DNA of 64,000 nucleotides, taken from Apteryx mantelli. Its lineage: Eukaryota; Chordata; Aves; Apterygiformes; Apterygidae. Under the pieces are notes generated by a model. That model was not told where the DNA came from. It saw only the letters and a program-made list of their open reading frames with translations, and made no database searches. The stretch is taken from contig NC_089994.1 of assembly GCF_036417845.1 (NCBI RefSeq), positions 19,052,001 through 19,116,000 of the forward strand, in the 5' to 3' direction. Below are positions 39,871 to 50,999 of the stretch, piece by piece. The translations under genes were made by a program, and so were the position numbers. Each line of letters begins with the position of its first letter. Positions within the stretch are counted from its first letter, which is position 1.

Positions 39871-40844
39871 TGCCAGCTTCACAGCACCATCCCTGCCCAG
39901 CGCGGCGTTCCCAGCCCGCGAGGAGCGGGCGGCCCTGGTGCAGCGCGGTGGTGCCGGGCTGGTGGTTGGCACACACGTGTGCACCAGCGCAGCCAGAGAG
40001 CTGGGGAAATGCAGAGCTATCGGGGGCTGTTGAGAAAACCGTCTTCTTCGGCTCATGAGAAAATGGCAATTAACTGAAGCTGAAAATGTGACAGGAAAAG
40101 ACCAGTTTGGACAAATTTCTCATTTCAGAAAGGTTCTGGAGAAAAAGATCTGATGTTTATTAAAATGTCCCATTACTGGCATTTCCAAAAGGAAGACCAC
40201 CATCGGAGACAACGGATTCTCCTCGCAGCAAACAAGGATTAAAATACAGACTAGAAGAAGGAACAAGAAGTTCTGGGATGGGCTGCGTGAAGCCCTTCTG
40301 CCACCCGGAACAACTGCATGGGGGCATCCACCAGCGAGACTGGCTGGAGGATTTGTGGTTTCCGTCCCCATCTGGCGCGTTGTGCGGGCGGGAGCCCGTC
40401 CTGCCTGGCGCCAGTGGGCAGCGTGGCACGGCTCCCGGCCGCTGCATGGCATGCACTGCCCCACCAGAGCCCAGAAACCTCCGGCTCCATGCTGGGACCC
40501 GGGAGCGGGGCCAGGGAGCAGAGGCACGGCACGCCGCGGCTGCTGGTGGCGGGAAGGGGTCCGTGCCACGGGGACGCTGCCAGGACCTGGGGCAACAACG
40601 CAAGAAAGGAGCAGCTGCAAAGGGCGCCGGAGCCCCCACGCTGCCGCCGTTCCCGCCCGCGCTGCCGGCACGTCCCCGGATGCGCCAGCCACCCCTCCGT
40701 CCCTGCTGAGCAGCCCTGCAGGAGCAGCAGGCACGAGCGTGCGTCCTCCGGGGCAGGCACCGGACACGGCAGCACTGGGCTGCTGGCGCAGCTCTGCCGG
40801 AGCCAGGAGTGCTGGGCAGGCCCAGGAGCTCGGGCGGCAGTGCA

Positions 40845-41895
40845 CACGCATGTCATGCCTGGGGGGGTGCACGGCTGTGCACACACGTGTGCAGAGCCTT
40901 GAGCAGGCGCACGCAGCCCCAGCAGCAGTGCACACACGTGTTGTGCCTGGGGGGGTGCATGGCTGTGCACACGTGTGTGCAGAGCCTCGAGCATGCATAC
41001 ACAGCCCCAGCAGCAGTGCACACGCATGTTGTGCCTGGGGGGTGCACGGCTGTGCACACACGTGTGCAGGATCCTGGAGCAGGTACACGCAGCCCCAGCA
41101 GTGGTGCACACGTATGTTGTGCCTGGGGGGGGTGCACGGCTGTGCACACACGTGTGCAGGAGCCTTGAGCAGGCGTACACAGCCCCAGCAGCAGTGCACA
41201 CGCATGTCATGCGTGGGGGGGTGCATGGCTGTGCACACGTGTGTGCAGAGCCTTGAGCAGGCGCACGCAGCCCCAGCAGTGGTGCACACACGTGTTGTGC
41301 CTGGGGGGGTGCATGGCTGTGCACACGTGTGTGCAGAGCCTCGAGCATGCATACACAGCCCCAGCAGCAGTGCACACGCATGTTGTGCCTGGGGGGTGCA
41401 CGGCTGTGCACACACGTGTGCAAGATCCTGGAGCAGGCACACGCAGCCCCAGCAGTGATGCCCATGCGTGTTGTGCCTGGGGGGGGTGCACGGCTGTGCA
41501 CACGCGTGTGCAGGAGCCTTGAGCAGGCGTACACAGCCCCAGCAGCAGTGCACACGCATGTCATGCCTGGGGGGCGCATGGCTGTGCACACACGTGTGCA
41601 GAGCCTTGAGCAGGCGCACGCAGCCCCAGCAGCAGTGCACACACGTGTTGTGCCTGGGGGGGTGCATGGCTGTGCACACGCATGTGCAGAGCCTCGAGCA
41701 TGCATACACAGCCCCAGCAGCAGTGCACACGCATGTTGTGCCTGGGGGGTGCACGGCTGTGCACACACGTGTGCAGGAGCCCCAAGTGGACGCACGCAGC
41801 CCCAGCAGCAGTGCACACGCGTGTCGTGCCTGGGGGGTGCACGGCTGTGCACACATGTGTGCAGGAGCCTTGAGAAGGTGCACGCAGCCCCCGGC
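40845..41895. repeat. Higher-order minisatellite: 88-90-bp monomers in a 354-bp, three-copy array
   Basis: The word TGCCT (or TGCGT) starts monomers at 40856, 40944, 41032, 41120, 41210 and so on. Monomers alternate in the order TTGAGCAGGCGCACG, TCGAGCATGCATACA, CTGGAGCAGGTACACG, TTGAGCAGGCGTACA, and this four-monomer block repeats at exactly 354 bp (40856, 41210, 41564). Each monomer holds GTGCACGGCTGTGCACAC and, mostly, ACACGTGTGC, which includes an E-box palindrome. Because 354 is divisible by three, both strands stay open for over 500 codons; these are not proteins. Confidence 0.92.
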
Positions 41896-41904
41896 AGCAG
41901 TGCT

Positions 41905-42650
41905 GGCCCCTCTCCCCTCAGCCCCCCATGGCCGCCAGCCCTCTCCCCTCAGCCCCCCCCATGGCTGTCGGCCCCTCTCCCCTCAGCCCCCCATGGCCGC
42001 CAGCCCTCTCCCCTCAGTCCCCCCATTGCCGCTGCCCCTCTCCCCTCAGCCCCCCCGTGGCTGCCAGCCCTCTCCCCTCAGCCCCCCCATTGCCGCCGCC
42101 CCTCTCCCCTCAGTCCCCCCGTGGCTGCCACCCCCCTCCCCTCAGCCCCACAGGCCCCTCTCCCCTCAGCCCCCCATGGCCGCCGCCCCTCTCCCCTCAG
42201 CCCCATATGGCCGCCGCCCCTCTCCCCTCAGCCCCCCATGGCCGCCGCCCCTCTCCCCTCAGTCCCCCCGTGGCTGCCGCCCCTCTCCCCTCAGCCCCCC
42301 ATGGCCGCCGCCCCTCTCCCCTCAGTCCCCCCGTGGCTGCCGCCCCTCTCCCCTCAGCCCCCCATGGCCGCTGCCCCTCTCCCCTCAGTCCCCCCGTGGC
42401 TGCCGCCCCTCTCCCCTCAGCCCCCCATGGCCGCCGCCCCTCTCCCCTCAGCCCCATATGGCCGCCGCCCCTCTCCCCTCAGCCCCACGGGCCCCTCTCC
42501 CCTCAGCCCCCCCAATGGCCGCTGCCTCTCTCCCCTCAGCCCCCCCAATGGCCGCCGCCTTTCTCCCCTCAGCCCCCCCAATGGCCGCCGCCCCTCTCCC
42601 CTCAGCCCCCCATGGCTGCCGCCCCTCAGCCCCCCCGTGGCTGCCGCCCC
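41905..42650. repeat. ~30-bp tandem repeat, CCATGGCCGCC plus CTCTCCCCTCAG unit
   Basis: About 25 copies of a 28-31-bp unit reading CCCCCATGGCCGCCGCCCC then TCTCCCCTCAG. In the middle the units alternate in ~60-bp pairs (ATGGCCGCC versus GTGGCTGCC). The array abuts the CpG island of the MIAT promoter. Each unit ends in a pyrimidine tract plus CAG on the plus strand. Confidence 0.92.
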
Positions 42651-42654
42651 CCTC

Positions 42655-43260
42655 CCCGGGGCGGCCGGCGGCCATGTCGGCGCAGGTGCGGCGGGTAATG
42701 GCGGCTGTGTCGCCCGCGGCGGCAGCTGGCGCCGGAGGCGTGAGCGGGCGGCGGGAGGCGGGAAGGGGGCTCGGGGCCGCCTTGGCGGCGTTAAGCTCCG
42801 CCGGGCGCCGCGGCAGAGGGCCGGGCGGCGGGGAGGAGCCTGCATGGCTAATGCCGCCGCGCCGCGCCGCAAGGCTGCGGCACAAAGGAGCTGCGCGGCG
42901 GCGGCGGCGGCGAGCCAGGCCGGGCCCGCGGCGGCCTCCCCTCCCTTCCCCTCCTCTGCCCTCGCCGCAGGCCGGGTAAGCGCGCTCGCGGGACGGCGAC
43001 GGGGACCGCGGCGCCCGGGGCCACGGTGAGGGCGAGGGTGAGGGTGAGGGCGGCGCCTCGTCGCGGGGCGCCAGAGCCGCCCGGCAGCGGCACGCGGTGG
43101 CGGCGGCCCCGGCGAGGCCGCGTCGCCGAGGGGCTCGTGGCCCCCGCGCCGCCCCGCTGCGCCTCTTTCGGGCACGGGCGGCTCCAGCTCCCGGCGCTCT
43201 TCCTGGCGTGCCGCAGGGCGGAGGCCGCCCGGGAGCAGCCCCGGTACCGCAGCTCCTATT
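42655..43260 (+). promoter_or_regulatory. MIAT: CpG island, likely MIAT promoter and first exon
   Basis: A dense CpG island with no open frame matching a known protein. A plus-strand donor at 42975/42976 (GCCGG before GTAAGCGC) could end the first exon. A second possible donor is CCACG before GTGAGG near 43,025. The link to MIAT rests on strand, spacing and the absence of another gene. Confidence 0.55.
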
Positions 43261-43322
43261 AACTGATGCACCGCTTGTTGTATTTCTTCTTTTTTCTTTT
43301 TTTTTTTTCTTTTTTTTCCCAG

Positions 43323-43352
43323 AAACCTCCTCAAGGATAGGGCTCCGGACAG
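43323..43352 (+). ncRNA. MIAT: Candidate 30-nt MIAT exon
   Basis: A long T-rich tract ending CCCAG precedes AAACCTCCTCAAGG..., which ends GGACAG before GTAAATGG. Both splice sites are strong, but usage is not shown. Confidence 0.4.
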
Positions 43353-45918
43353 GTAAATGGATTCTTGCCTAATTTACAGTGCTCCCGGAAGGAAATTTAG
43401 CCAAAATGCTCGTTTACTTCTTGGTCTTGAGACCACCATTTTCTCCTAAATTTGGTGACCTTAAGTAGGGGATTTAGCGCGAGAGGCCGGGGCGAGCAAC
43501 CCCCCCCTTCCCCCCCCCCCCCCGGCGCTTCAGCCCAGCCGTTCTCCCTGCAAAGAGTTAACCACAGCGCGTTTTGGGGAGCCATTTTCTCTCCCTTACT
43601 CTTTCAGCACCTTTTGCATGTGCAAATGCATCTCGGCCCTGAGAGCCCAGAAATAATAAGGGTTTTTTTAGCAGCTTCCGAGATTCCAGGGCATCTTTGT
43701 TATCCTGCCTCTGCCGAAGCCTCGGGAAAGGCAGAGCCTGGCCGGTCCCCGGCGGCGCAGCGGAGGCTGCAGACAAAGGGCGGCCGCGTCCAGACGCCGC
43801 TCCTGCAGCGAGTGCCTCGGTCCAGACCCCGGGCTGCGCGCCGGCCGGAGCAGAGGGCCCACGCTCTCCTCCCGGGAATGCCCAAATCCTGCTTCTTAAA
43901 GATCACCCTCTCCCGGCAAAGGTAAAAATTGTAAAATGCACCGTGCCTGCTGCACAGCGGCTCTGCTTCCCTTGGCTTGTCACAGAGGCAGCTCGCACCG
44001 GGGCACATGTCTGGTGTCTTAGCCTCTCTGCTCCTGCCTAGAGCAGCGCTCGCGCTCCTCTCTGGTTCCCTTCCCACTCAGGAGTATTTCTTTAGACCTT
44101 GTTTAACCTGAATGCTGCCTCCGGATGCTCAAACCCGGGGCACCCAAGAATTACAGCTCAGTGGTGCACAAAATGAATGTTTGGTTAACTGCTGCCCCTA
44201 CGAAATTGTTTTTCTCCCCTTCCTATTTCCTGTATGTGCCTCATCATTGACCCGAGAGGGAAAACGTTCAGAAGCAGCCACTTCGGTGGAGATACTGTCC
44301 TGCCTACCCTTATTACAGACACCTCCTAGCTCAGATCCACGCAGGGAATCCATTTTCCGCATTCCTGAGAGCATCTCCCTTGCCTGCTACTGCACTTGCT
44401 TCTCTCCAGATCCTGCAGAGCCCAGGCACCCTTGCGTAGGCCCCAGCTCTTACAGTCTGTTCCCACAGCAGCGTGGTTTGCAAATGCTTCTTGGATGTGC
44501 TGTCCTTGAGGAAGGAGTTGTCCTGCAGGGGACTGTCTGCACTGTGAACAATAATAAACAGCAGGAAGCAATAACTGCTCAGCAGCTGAACTGTGGAGCC
44601 GTCATGGTCCTGCTCCACAGGGATTTTGCGCCACTGTTGCTTTTCCTACGCAGGTATCGCATGAGAACGTGAATTAGTGCAGTCTGACTGCTGGGTCCTG
44701 TCACTTGCTCTTAGATCAGTGCAAAGGTGGAACCGTAATGACCATAATGATGCTGGCGTACGTCCAGGCCAGTTCTGCTTAAAACAGTGTTTTGGGCATT
44801 AGCAGGATCTGACTGAGCCTGGTTTACCTGCAGCGGTAGGCGGTACCTGCTGCTAGCACGGAGAATTCCAGCACCAGACAAGGGCAAACTGTCCAGGATA
44901 CTGCCGTTAGCTCTGGTGTGGTCTTTCCCGTCCCTCCCAGGATTACCCTCCTCTTCGGGAGCTCAGTGTGCGTCCAGGCCCACGGTGGGCACGGCTCCCT
45001 CCTGGCACTGCCGGGAGAAGCAGAAGGCAGAGGCTCTGCATTGCCCTTCACTCGCGTTATAGCAGCCCGGGCTGCTGTGAGTGTCCAGGTACTGAGGAGA
45101 AGCCTGAGGTGGAGCTGTGGGCTTGGGGTGGCATCTCGAGGGTGCGGAGCTCACCTGACTCTGCGGGAAGGGTCTGGGAATTGCCATGTTTTCCTTAGGC
45201 AGTGCCAGGACAGGGCTTTTCATCCTTCTGGGCTGAGAAGATGCATCTGCCTCCTGTCCAGCCGGGGCCTGTCCCCTTCCCCGTGACAGCGTGGAGCATG
45301 GCAGAGGAAATCTGCGTGGAGCCGGCGGGGTGCCCTGCTGGGGGCACCGAGGGCTGGAGGCTCCCGGCGCCTCCTCCGGCACGGATCTCCCCTCTCTGCC
45401 CTGCAGGGAGCTGGCCCCTGCCTCGCCCCGGCACGAAGCTCTGCCTGGCCAGCGCCTGGCCCATCCTGTAAGCTCAGCTCTCGGTCCCAGCAGTGGGGGG
45501 GTTGATCTGAGGATGCAGCCTTGGAAGCTTGATCCCATTAAGCCGCAGCCGGTCCAGGTCCTGCAGGGATGGGGGCCCGAGCTGCCTCGCTGGAGCCGTG
45601 CCAGGGGAGGACCTCGGGCAGCTGAGTTGGTGCAGCCCCACGTGTGCTCTGCGGGTGCTGGCTGGCACAGCAGCTCTCTTCTCCCTGCCTGCCGGCCCCA
45701 CGGCTCCCCCGGCAAGGCCGTGGCAGGCTCTGCAGGAGGGGACAGCCCCAGGGACACTCAGGACAGGGGAAGCTTTGTCCAAGCCCTTCTGGGCTCCGGA
45801 GTGGCACCAGGCATCTGCCCCGGCCTCTGCTGGGCTCTGCCCGGGGATGGGGAGAGGCTGCCAGCGGAAAGTCCTGCATGTTGTTCTCTCTTGCTGCGTT
45901 GGTTGTTTTCTTTTGCAG
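43353..45918 (+). other. Presumed MIAT intron
   Basis: No protein, RNA gene or recognised transposon seen. An AATAAA at about 44555-44560 could in principle end a short transcript. Open frames over 45.2-45.9 kb reflect GC richness. Confidence 0.35.
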
Positions 45919-46034
45919 CCGCTAATGACTGACCTGAGGTCTGTTCACACACAGTCCCCTGCGCAGCCTCCACGGCGGAGCAGCGAGACAAGACGGGGGG
46001 CATTTTACAGCACTCGCCTAGCCGCTGACATCAG
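45919..46034 (+). ncRNA. MIAT: Candidate 116-nt MIAT exon
   Basis: The acceptor GTTTTCTTTTGCAG and the donor CATCAG|GTAGGA flank an exon starting CCGCTAATGACTGACC. It is the clearest internal exon between the CpG island and the TACTAAC exon. Confidence 0.5.
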
Positions 46035-47902
46035 GTAGGACCCCGGGGCGGGGGGTGACGCAGAGCAGCCCCAGCGCACGTCTGGCGCTTGGGGGCTCCA
46101 GCTGGCAGCAGGGATTCAGCCCCGTGCTCCTCCCCATGCCTTTGGACCCAGCCCGGGCGGCTGGGAACCAGCTTTAGTCCCTGGGTTTGATCCCGCTCCT
46201 GGTGGGGCTCCTCTCCACACCCCGAGCCCTTGCAGGCACTGCCTGGACTCCGGGCTGGTTCCCGGGGCCACAGTTTTCCCCTGGGGTCTGCATGCACGCG
46301 GGGAATGTGCCTCATCCCCCGAGGGGACACCCGCCGAGCCGCAGGTGTGCAAGGGCTGGGGTGGCCTGTGGGCCTAGCGATGGGCAGAGGCTGCTGCCAC
46401 TGCGGCCGGGCTCTCACAGCCTCTCTCTGCTCCCCCCAGAGCCGCCGGCCGCCGGGGCGCTGCCCGAGCTCTCCCCGGCCAGCCCGGGCCGTGCCTCGCG
46501 GGGAGCCCGGCCGCGGGGAGCCAGACCGCGGGGAGCAGCGAGCGCCGCCTCGGGCAAGGACTGCGAAGCCGCGGGAGCCGGGCGGCCCACGTGGAGCTGC
46601 CTGCTGCGGGCTGGCACGGGCCCGAGCCGTGAGCCCGGCTGCCGCGAGGGACGGGGCCGAAGGACTGGCGGTGGCGATAGCCGAAGACGCGGGTCTGCGC
46701 GTGCAAGGTGCCCAGGGCATCCTCCCTTCCCTCCCGTCCCTGCGGCAGACGCAGAGCCATGGGGAAGGGGTGGGCAGCTGAGCGGCACGGGCAGGACGGG
46801 AGCTCGTCCTCTCCGCCAGCCCCATGTGGGTGGAGGAAGGAGGGGAGAGGACCGCAGGGAAGGAGAGGACGGGAGCGGAGCTGTGCCAAACCCCCGGATC
46901 CCCCCCAAGGCAGACTGCCTCCGTGAGCGCACCGTGCTGGGATGCAATAGTCGGAGCCCAAGGGGCCCCAGGCTGTCCCTGCCCAGCTTGAGCCACTTCC
47001 CACCTATCCTGCCCTGTCTCCCGTCTGTCCCCAAAGTCCTGGTGCTTTTCACTCCTACACTGCTGCTGCCAGGCCCTGGTGGGAGGAGGGACCCTTAGGG
47101 GCACTAATGGCCTCTACTCTGGCATGTGTGTTCTGAGAAAACACTTGGTTTCTGGAGCAATGTGAGGAAGAGGGGCTAGCACATGCCTCCCTCCCAAAGC
47201 CCCCCGTGCCAGGGCTTCGCGGCTGTGCTGGGCCGCTGTGGCCAGGACGTGCGCGCTGTGAGCCCGTCTCACAGTTGCACTGGTGAAGAGTCTGATCCAG
47301 CATTTTTCTCCTTAGCACAGAGCGAGGGTCGGGAGTGCAGCGACCTGTCGCGTGTTGGGCACTGTGGGAAGGCAGAGAGCAGGCACAGGTCGTGGCAGGC
47401 AGTTTGCAGGAGCTACAGCCCTGGAATACCAAAATGGAGAACCAGCCTTGTGGGGAGCAGGGATCCGTAGCATGAGGTGACCTGGGGGGAATACAGGGAC
47501 AGAGACTGCCCTGGATACCTCTTCCCGGCCCTGCGTTATTTCTCTGGGTGTGGGGCAGAACTGACTGCTTCCTGCTGCCTAGCAGCAAATTAGCAGCATG
47601 CATTCGTTAGCTGGGATTCTGTCCTCTCCGGCAAATATCCCCAGTGAGTGGCAGTTTGTAATGGAGAGGGGATAAGTTATCAGGGCACATTTTCTCCAGA
47701 ACGTGTGGTTTTTCTCCCCCGACCTCCTCCTCTTTCCATGAGGCAGTGGGAGCTCAGTAGAGACATGGAGCAGAAATCTGTCTCCAGGAGTCCTGCTCTT
47801 GCAGAGCCGTTAGCCTGCAGCCTTTGCTCCTGGTGCTGCTAGCATAGATTTCACTGTGCTCTAGTGATGCTTTCACCCATTCTCTGTCTCTGCTTCTTAC
47901 AG
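46035..47902 (+). other. Presumed MIAT intron
   Basis: A CpG-rich patch lies at 46.43-46.70 kb. The rest has no recognisable gene or repeat. Confidence 0.35.
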
Positions 47903-50900
47903 CTCCTTTAGCGTCCCTAGCCTTGGAGCCTTGCAAAGCTGAGTCAAAGACTAGGGCACTGCCTGGACCGTCTCCTTGTGTGCACGGGTACCGGGGGGGG
48001 GAAGCACCTGCAGTGGGGGAACACTCTGCTCAGGGTGTTTTGTACCTGATGAACATGGATGGTAGGGGCAGATCCCCTTCCCTGCAAGGCATTTTATTCA
48101 GAAAGCATGTTGCATTATGTAGGTGAAATAATCCACTAACACCTTCCCAAATCTTGACCCAGTAGCAAAGCCCAAAAATGCCTCCTAATACGGAAAGCTA
48201 GAGTCCCTGCTGCAGTGAGAGCAAAGCAGACTAATCCCCCGGGAAGCGCTTCCTCCACCGGCAGGTGGGACTAGCCGTGACCAGCCGTGCATGCGTGTCG
48301 CTCTGCTCCGTTATTAACGTACTAACCCCGCGAGGATCTGCGCGGAGGCGCCTCCAGACACTCCTGCTAGTGACGCTGGAATGCTGAGTAAGTCACTCGT
48401 GAATGAACTAACCAACTAACTGGCTCTAACGCATGCTCTACTAACCAGTCTCGTTTCACTTTCTACTAACTGTCGACAGCAAATAGTGTCTTTAAAGGGG
48501 AACGGAAAAGCTGGGTAAGTACATTTGCAAAGTCACGGACATTGCCACGTCAGTGACAGAATCCATAGGCAGAGCCAAATATTGCAAGCGCTTCGACCAG
48601 GCAAGACAGCGAGCGGGGGCTCCTCCAGGTGCCTGCCAGCACCTGAACAAGCGGCTGCTTTCGCCGGGAAGCGGGGAGCCTCCCCTCGCACCCTTGCCCG
48701 GTGCGGCCGGCCCCCCGGGCCTGCGGAGCAGGGCAGCGGCTGCCCTGCCGCTCTGCGCAGGTAAATCAGGGAAGAGACACCTTCTCCCTGGTGTGTGGTG
48801 TGCAGTGCCGAGGCCTGTGTGTGGATTCTGTTGCTGACTCGGTATCCTAAAATGGTTTTATCAGCAGAAGCTTTTCAGTTCCTTTTTAAGCCAGTAGATC
48901 TCTCTCTGTTACTAACACATTCCTGAACTGAATTAAACAAACTAATTGTTGCTGCTTTTCTCTTCATTTATCTTCTAATATGTATGTTCTATAAGTAGGA
49001 CAGATTATGCCATGCTTCTGTTTACTAACTGCTTGTACTAATCTTTCCTTACTTGTTTCTCTATTGCTACTAACAAATATTCTTTGCACTTTAACTTTCT
49101 GACGCTATTCACCATGACAAATGAACAAACGGCCTCCTCCTCTCCCCAGGGGACTCTCTAGGTTATGAACCTGCAGTAGTCTGGTTTTCAGTGCTGCTGA
49201 CCATCTCTGTCTCCCATTAAGTACAAAGAAAGGGAAGATGCTCAAGGTGGGGGCGGGGGGAGCTTTGAACATTTGCCTGTTGGCCTCTTGTTTTCAGAGA
49301 AATTTCGGGAGGCTAAACGAAGCAAAGATGCTGAGTGGAAATATGATAATGCTGAAACCATTATGTTCCTTATAGCAGTTGGTAATTACCAGAAAGGTCC
49401 AGCAAGCCTAGTTTGCAGAGAGATTCAGACAAAAAGCAGTGATATTTCCATAAGCCCCATCAGCACCTGAGCTCGGGGCTCACGTGGAGGCGCAGTTCAC
49501 CTGTCATTGGGAATGGCTCTCGTGCTGCCTTCCTGCTCCGGCACTCCTGAGCTCTAAGATGGATGCAGGGCACTCTCGGGCTCTTCAGTCTCTCTGTCTC
49601 TCCGCAGTTTATCTTGTGACCTTGATGTATGTGGAAAGCCATTGCCAACAGCGTGATCCTAACTAACTGCAAGGAGCCAAGGGCTAAGTCTAACCATTTG
49701 GTTGGTACTTGCAATGTTTATTCCCAGTGCCTAACGCAGCGGAAGGGGAGGGAGGAGTGGGAGGTGAGTGGTGATGTGCCGGCCGGAGGGCACTCTGCTA
49801 TCAAGTTGTCTGATAGAGTTAGGATGCTGCTGACGCCATCCTGGTCTTGAGGCCTTGCTTTTGCTTTCTGTCAGTCTGTAATTTAGGTTAAACTTCCACT
49901 GCATTTACACTGATTCTGCTGGGGTTAAAGCTTCAGGATCTGGCCTATCTGCATTGTTTCAGCATGCAAACTAGAAATATACGGTTAAACATCATCAGCA
50001 TTAAGTGTTGGCTTTTAACAACAGCACTGCTGAGACTACTAACAGGACAAAACTAACCCTTGCATGCCAGGAGGAGGGTGGTGGTCTCTGTGTTTCTAAC
50101 CGCACTTCGGTCCTCAGGACAAAGGCCTGATTCATAAGGACATCCAAGACCATGACAGCCGGTGCAGGTGTTTGACACCTCCGTGCACCCAGAGACCTGT
50201 TGTGCCGGGTGTCGGTCTCGAGGAGCGCTGCTCCTCTGCACCCCGGGGACAACGGGGAAATGCTCTTCTCTGACCATAGCCAGGTGAAAGCGCTGTGCCG
50301 GCGTGTGCCATGCCAGCAGCCGGCCACTGCTGAGGGGAGAGGAGGGCACGGGGGCAGTGGGGAGCCGGGGGGTTCCTCTCCGTCCGCACGGAGGTGCAGA
50401 GCCAACAGGCAGGGTGGTTCTGCCCAGGTGGTTTTATGGATCTGGCCTGCATCCAGTTCCAGCTGCTCGCTCTCTCTCTCTCTCTGTTCTCCTTCCCTTT
50501 TGCTGTGTTGACTAACCCTGTGGTGAGGACCTCCTGTCATAACCCCGTGTCCCTGCTGGCTTGAGCCTAACAACTAACAGCTCTTCTGCTTTGTGTTGAA
50601 ACGCATAGACCGAGAAAGGCCTCCACCGCTGCTGATCTTACTGCAAGTCTGCTGCCTGTGTCTGTAGCCGAAGTCTCTCTAACCTCTGTTATGTACTAAC
50701 CGCTGCAACCTGTTCCTTTCAGTCTGACACTGACGGCTTGGTGGGAAGTCTTGCTGGGGCGCTCTCCGCTAACCTAGCTGCCTCCTTTCCCTTAACAGCT
50801 CAGTCCCACACCTGGCGGTGTGCATTTGCATCTGAAACGCTAGCCAGTCAGCCAGCTGCCATGGCCCGCCTGACCTTCTCCATATTAACCCACTAACCGT

Positions 50901-50920
50901 TCCCCCTCCCTTTTCTCAGC
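47903..50920 (+). ncRNA. MIAT: MIAT 3' exon with TACTAAC (SF1-binding) repeats
   Basis: Exact TACTAAC begins at 48320, 48439, 48464, 48910, 49023, 49068, 50037 and 50694. Near copies AACTAAC, CACTAAC or GACTAAC begin at 48134, 48406, 48414, 49661, 50051, 50510, 50572 and 50891. TACTAAC is the intron branch-point consensus; in Gomafu/MIAT such repeats are known to bind SF1 and slow splicing in vitro. The motifs are dispersed and not in a regular tandem array. Stops are frequent in all plus frames. A CT microsatellite lies at about 50,468-50,486. Confidence 0.85.
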
Positions 50921-50999
50921 AAGGCTGGGATCAGGAGGAATTTTTGGGCTGATGCTCATCCGCTTAATTGGAGACGATGTCTGCCCCTCCCCAAATCCA

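Larger units (their letters stand above)
42680..50920 (+). ncRNA. MIAT: MIAT (Gomafu/RNCR2) long non-coding RNA gene
   Basis: MIAT is a nuclear-retained RNA of neurons and retina whose TACTAAC repeats bind splicing factor SF1. Here the plus strand at 48.1-50.9 kb carries eight exact TACTAAC motifs and eight single-base variants, far above the flanks, and no conserved protein. Its place beyond CRYBB1, on the plus strand, matches human. Candidate exons are a first exon ending at 42975; 43323-43352 (behind a long T tract and CCCAG, donor CAG|GTAAAT); 45919-46034 (acceptor TTTTGCAG, donor CAG|GTAGGA); and a long 3' exon from 47903 (acceptor TTCTTACAG). Inside the last, a donor after 48760 and a mini-exon 49298-49381 suggest alternative splicing. 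The 3' end is unknown: no AATAAA occurs between 50.9 kb and the one at 55119-55124. Both gene limits are inferred; the repeat-bearing exon is the secure part. Confidence 0.75.

Noticed and set aside
40120-41883. Minus-strand open frame of about 587 codons and several overlapping frames
   Set aside because: They span the 354-bp higher-order repeat, whose length is a multiple of three, so every frame free of stops in one copy stays open. The peptide is a repeat translation with no domain.
41329-43029. Plus-strand open frame of about 566 codons (PLSPQPPMAAAPLPSAP repeats)
   Set aside because: Translation of the two tandem arrays running into a CpG island. No non-repeat protein segment, and no plausible start.
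44112-44672. Plus-strand 186-codon frame in the presumed MIAT intron
   Set aside because: No recognisable domain, no good context, and low similarity to any protein I know; treated as chance.
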